The position numbers and the translations under genes are program-made. This document shows, in pieces, positions 61,701 to 64,000 of a stretch of 64,000 nucleotides of DNA (its first letter is position 1; every line of letters begins with the position of its first letter). The stretch spans positions 8,461,672 to 8,525,671 of the forward strand of contig NC_135134.1 of assembly GCF_051014445.1 (NCBI RefSeq). Reading direction: 5' to 3'. The DNA comes from Colletes latitarsis (taxonomy: Eukaryota; Arthropoda; Insecta; Hymenoptera; Colletidae). The notes beneath the pieces were generated by a model. That model made no database searches. It saw only the letters and a program-made list of their open reading frames with translations, and was not told where the DNA came from.

Positions 61701-64000
61701 TGGGTTAGGTCTAGGATTTGCCCTAATCAGGCTCATAATTTCGCATATTTCTCAAACTCCATGGCTAGATCCTGGGTTTTTTCTGGTTTGGATCACGTAG
61801 CAATGTGGTACCACACTGAAACAGTCGATTAAGCCTGGTCTTGATAAATATTTTAGAGGATAACGCATATTTGGTCTGGGTTAGGTCTAGGATTTGCCCT
61901 AATCAGGCTCATAATTTCGCATATATCTCATAGCTGATGGCCAGATTCTGGGCTTTTTCTGGTTTGGATCACGTAGTAATGTGGTTCCACACTGAAACAG
62001 TCGATTAAAACAGGTTTCTGTCAATATTTTAGATAATAGCGCAAGTTATGTCTGGGATAGGTCGGGGATTTGCCCCCGTCAGGCTCATACTTTCGCATTC
62101 TTCACATACTAGTTGTACAGATCCTCGGTTTTTTTCTGGTTTGGATCACGTAGTAATGTGGTACCACACTGAAACAGTCGATTAAACCTGGTTTCGATGA
62201 ATAATTTTGAGGGTAACGCATGTTAGGTCTAGGTTAGGCCAGGGATTTTCCGTCATCAGACACATACTTTCGCATTCTTCACATACATGTTGAACGGATC
62301 CAGGGTTTTTTCTGGTTTGGATCTCGTAGTAATGTGGAACCACACTGAATAAGTCCATTAAACCTGATTTCCATGAATATTTTAGAGAATAACTCATGTT
62401 AGGTCTCGGTTAGGTCTGGGATTTGCCCTCGTCAGGCTCATACTTTCGCATTCTTCACATACTAGTTGTACAGATCCTCGGGTTTTTTCTGGTCTGGATC
62501 ACGTAGTAATGTGGTACCACACTGAAGCAGTCGATTAAACCTGGTTTCGATGAATAATTTTGAGGGTAACGCATGTTAGGTCTAGGTTAGGCCTGGGATT
62601 TGCCCTCGTCAGGGTCATACTTTCGCGTTTTCACATACTTGTTGAACAGATCCCTGGCTTATTCTGGTTTGGATCATGTACTAATGTGGTACCACACTGA
62701 AACAGTCCATTGAACCTGGTTTCGATCAGTATTTTTGAGGGTAGCGCATGTTATGTCTAGGTTAGGCCTGGGATTTGCCCTCATCAGGGCCATATTTTCG
62801 CATTTCTCACATACTCGTTGAACAGATCCTGGGTTTTTCTGGTTTGGATCACGTAGTAATGTGGTACCACACTGAAACAGTCCATTAAACCTGGTTTCCA
62901 TCAATATTTTACAGGACAACGCAAGTTAGGTCTGGGATAGGTCTGGGATTTGCCCTCATCAGGGTCATACTTTCGCATTTTTCGCATACTTGTTGAACAG
63001 ATCCTGGGTTTTTCTGGTTTGGATCACGTAGTAATGTGGTACCACACTGAAACAGTCCATTAAACCTAGTTTCGATCAATATTTTAGAGGATAACGCATG
63101 TTAGGTCTAGGTTAGGCCTGGGATTTGCCCTCGTCAGGGTCATACATTCGCGTTTTTCACATACTTGTTGAACATATCCCTGGCTTATTCTGGTTTGGGT
63201 CATGTACTAATGTGGTACCACGCTGAAACAGTCCATTAAACCTGGTTTCGATCAATATTTTAGAGAATAACGCATGTTAGGTCTAGGTTAGGTCTGGGAT
63301 TTGCTCTCATCAGGCTCGTACTTTCGCATATTTCCCATACTTGATGGCCAGATCCTGGGCTTTTTCTGGTTTGGATCACGTAGTAATGTGGTACAACACT
63401 GAAACAGTCGATTAGGACAGGTTACGGTCAATATTTTAGAGGATAACGCATGTTATGTCTGGGATAGGCCTGGGATTTGCCATCATCAGACACATAGTTT
63501 CGCATTCTTCACATACATGTTGAACGGATCCAGGGTTTTTTCTGGTTTGGATCCCGTAGTAATGTGGTACCACACTAAAAGAGTCCATTAAACCTGGTTT
63601 CGATGAATATTTTAGAGGATAACGCATGTTAGGTCTCGGTTAGGTCTGGGATTTGCCCTCGTCAGGCTCATACTTTCGCATTCTTCACATACTAGTTGTA
63701 CAGATCCTCGGTTTTTTTCTGGTCTGGATCACGTAGTAATGTGGTACCACACTGAAGCAGTCGATTAAACCTGGTTTCGATGAATAATTTTGAGGGTAAC
63801 GCATGTTAGGTCTAGGTTAGGCCTGGGATTTGCCCTCGTCAGGGTCATACTTTCGCGTTTTCACATACTTGTTGAACAGATCCCTGGCTTATTCTGGTTT
63901 GGATCATGTACTAATGTGGTACCACACTGAAACAGTCCATTGAACCTGGTTTCGATCAGTATTTTTGAGGGTAGCGCATGTTATGTCTAGGTTAGGCCTG
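58764..64000 (+). repeat. 31-monomer HOR, copy 2 (cut by the window end)
   Basis: It repeats copy 1 from its first base and reaches the position equivalent to 58,541, so about 220 bp are missing at the right edge. Whether further copies follow cannot be seen. Its start is an in-register junction: upstream bases follow 57,533, downstream bases follow 53,305. Confidence 0.9.

Larger units (their letters stand above)
1..64000 (+). repeat. 176-bp satellite DNA array filling the window
   Basis: The landmark GGTACC recurs at 7, 183, 359, 535, 712, 889 and 1065 and onward at 176-177 bp steps to 63,918, which fits 363 intervals averaging 176.06 bp. Each unit carries the same ordered segments: palindrome, TTTCGATCAATATTTT-like stretch, TAAC-N4-GTTA dyad, 11-bp double repeat, ACTTTCGCA box, T-tract and GGATCACGTAG. 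All units I read have the same orientation and nothing else interrupts them, so both edges of the array lie outside the window. Open frames are 60-96 codons, are repeated with the monomers and begin at different monomer phases, as expected of non-coding DNA with a period of 3n+2. Known families of this kind are centromeric or pericentromeric heterochromatin; that role is inferred. I do not recognise the family or the species. Confidence 0.98.
53305..64000 (+). repeat. Domain H: 31-monomer HOR (5,459 bp)
   Basis: Sequence from 53,305 recurs 5,459 bp later through to the window end. Over the 5,237 bp that can be compared I saw three substitutions: 56,576 G with 62,035 A, 57,023 T with 62,482 G, and 57,757 C with 63,216 T. 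Inside each unit are a 10-mer duplication (offset 1,762) and a 7-mer duplication (offset 1,230). The near identity indicates recent amplification. No gene lies in it. Confidence 0.92.

Noticed and set aside
1..64000. CRISPR array
   Set aside because: The repeats are 176 bp, contiguous and mutually similar along their whole length, with no unique spacers and no cas genes.
1..64000. Transposon, retroelement or viral insertion
   Set aside because: Monomer spacing stays at 176 bp or small departures throughout (168, 177 and 187 bp seen). No block of foreign sequence, target-site duplication, terminal repeat or poly-A tail was found.

Overview
The whole 64 kb is one uninterrupted array of a tandem satellite DNA with a monomer of about 176 bp. 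All copies I read lie head to tail in the same orientation. The first and last GGTACC landmarks that I placed (positions 7 and 63,918) are 63,911 bp apart, which fits 363 repeats of about 176.06 bp. I found no protein-coding gene, tRNA, rRNA, transposon or unique sequence. 176 is not a multiple of 3, so a reading frame rotates at each monomer and soon meets a stop; the longest open frame is 96 codons. The composition is AT-leaning (72 G+C in the first 180 bases by hand count). A long, gene-free array of nucleosome-sized repeats with higher-order structure points to eukaryotic heterochromatin, probably centromeric or pericentromeric. The sequence does not tell me the species, and I do not recognise the satellite family.

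Each monomer runs in the same order. It starts with a 12-bp palindrome, TGTGGTACCACA, followed by a TTTCGATCAATATTTT-like stretch. Next comes a TAAC-N4-GTTA dyad, a degenerate 11-bp direct repeat (TTAGGTCTAGG/TTAGGTCTGGG), an ACTTTCGCA box and a T-tract, ending in GGATCACGTAGTAATG. Diverged monomer variants are arranged in blocks that recur as higher-order repeats (HORs) of several lengths.

Layout: A (1-10,740) holds HORs of 13, 12, 13 and 10 monomers and ends in a clean 1,762-bp tandem duplication. B (10,741-18,827) is a mosaic of short 2- to 8-monomer duplications. C (18,828-27,722) contains a 3,975-bp block present twice, 4,920 bp apart, with no difference that I found. D (27,723-39,370) has a 4.0-kb block twice (offset 4,217 bp) and a third partial copy. 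E (39,371-43,280) has 4-mer and 5-mer local duplications. G (43,281-53,304) changes to a different set of variants, repeats at 37/38 monomers and includes an island of left-type monomers. H (53,305-64,000) is a 31-monomer HOR of 5,459 bp, about two copies, with three substitutions seen over 5,237 bp.

A three-monomer module (alpha-beta-gamma) occurs 13 times in A-E and not in G/H. Short blocks shared over 9.5, 32.7 and 37 kb show that the domains have exchanged sequence. The picture is of an array still being remodelled by unequal exchange or conversion. Nothing here indicates a protein-encoded system; the features of interest are the repeat architecture and the conserved palindrome.
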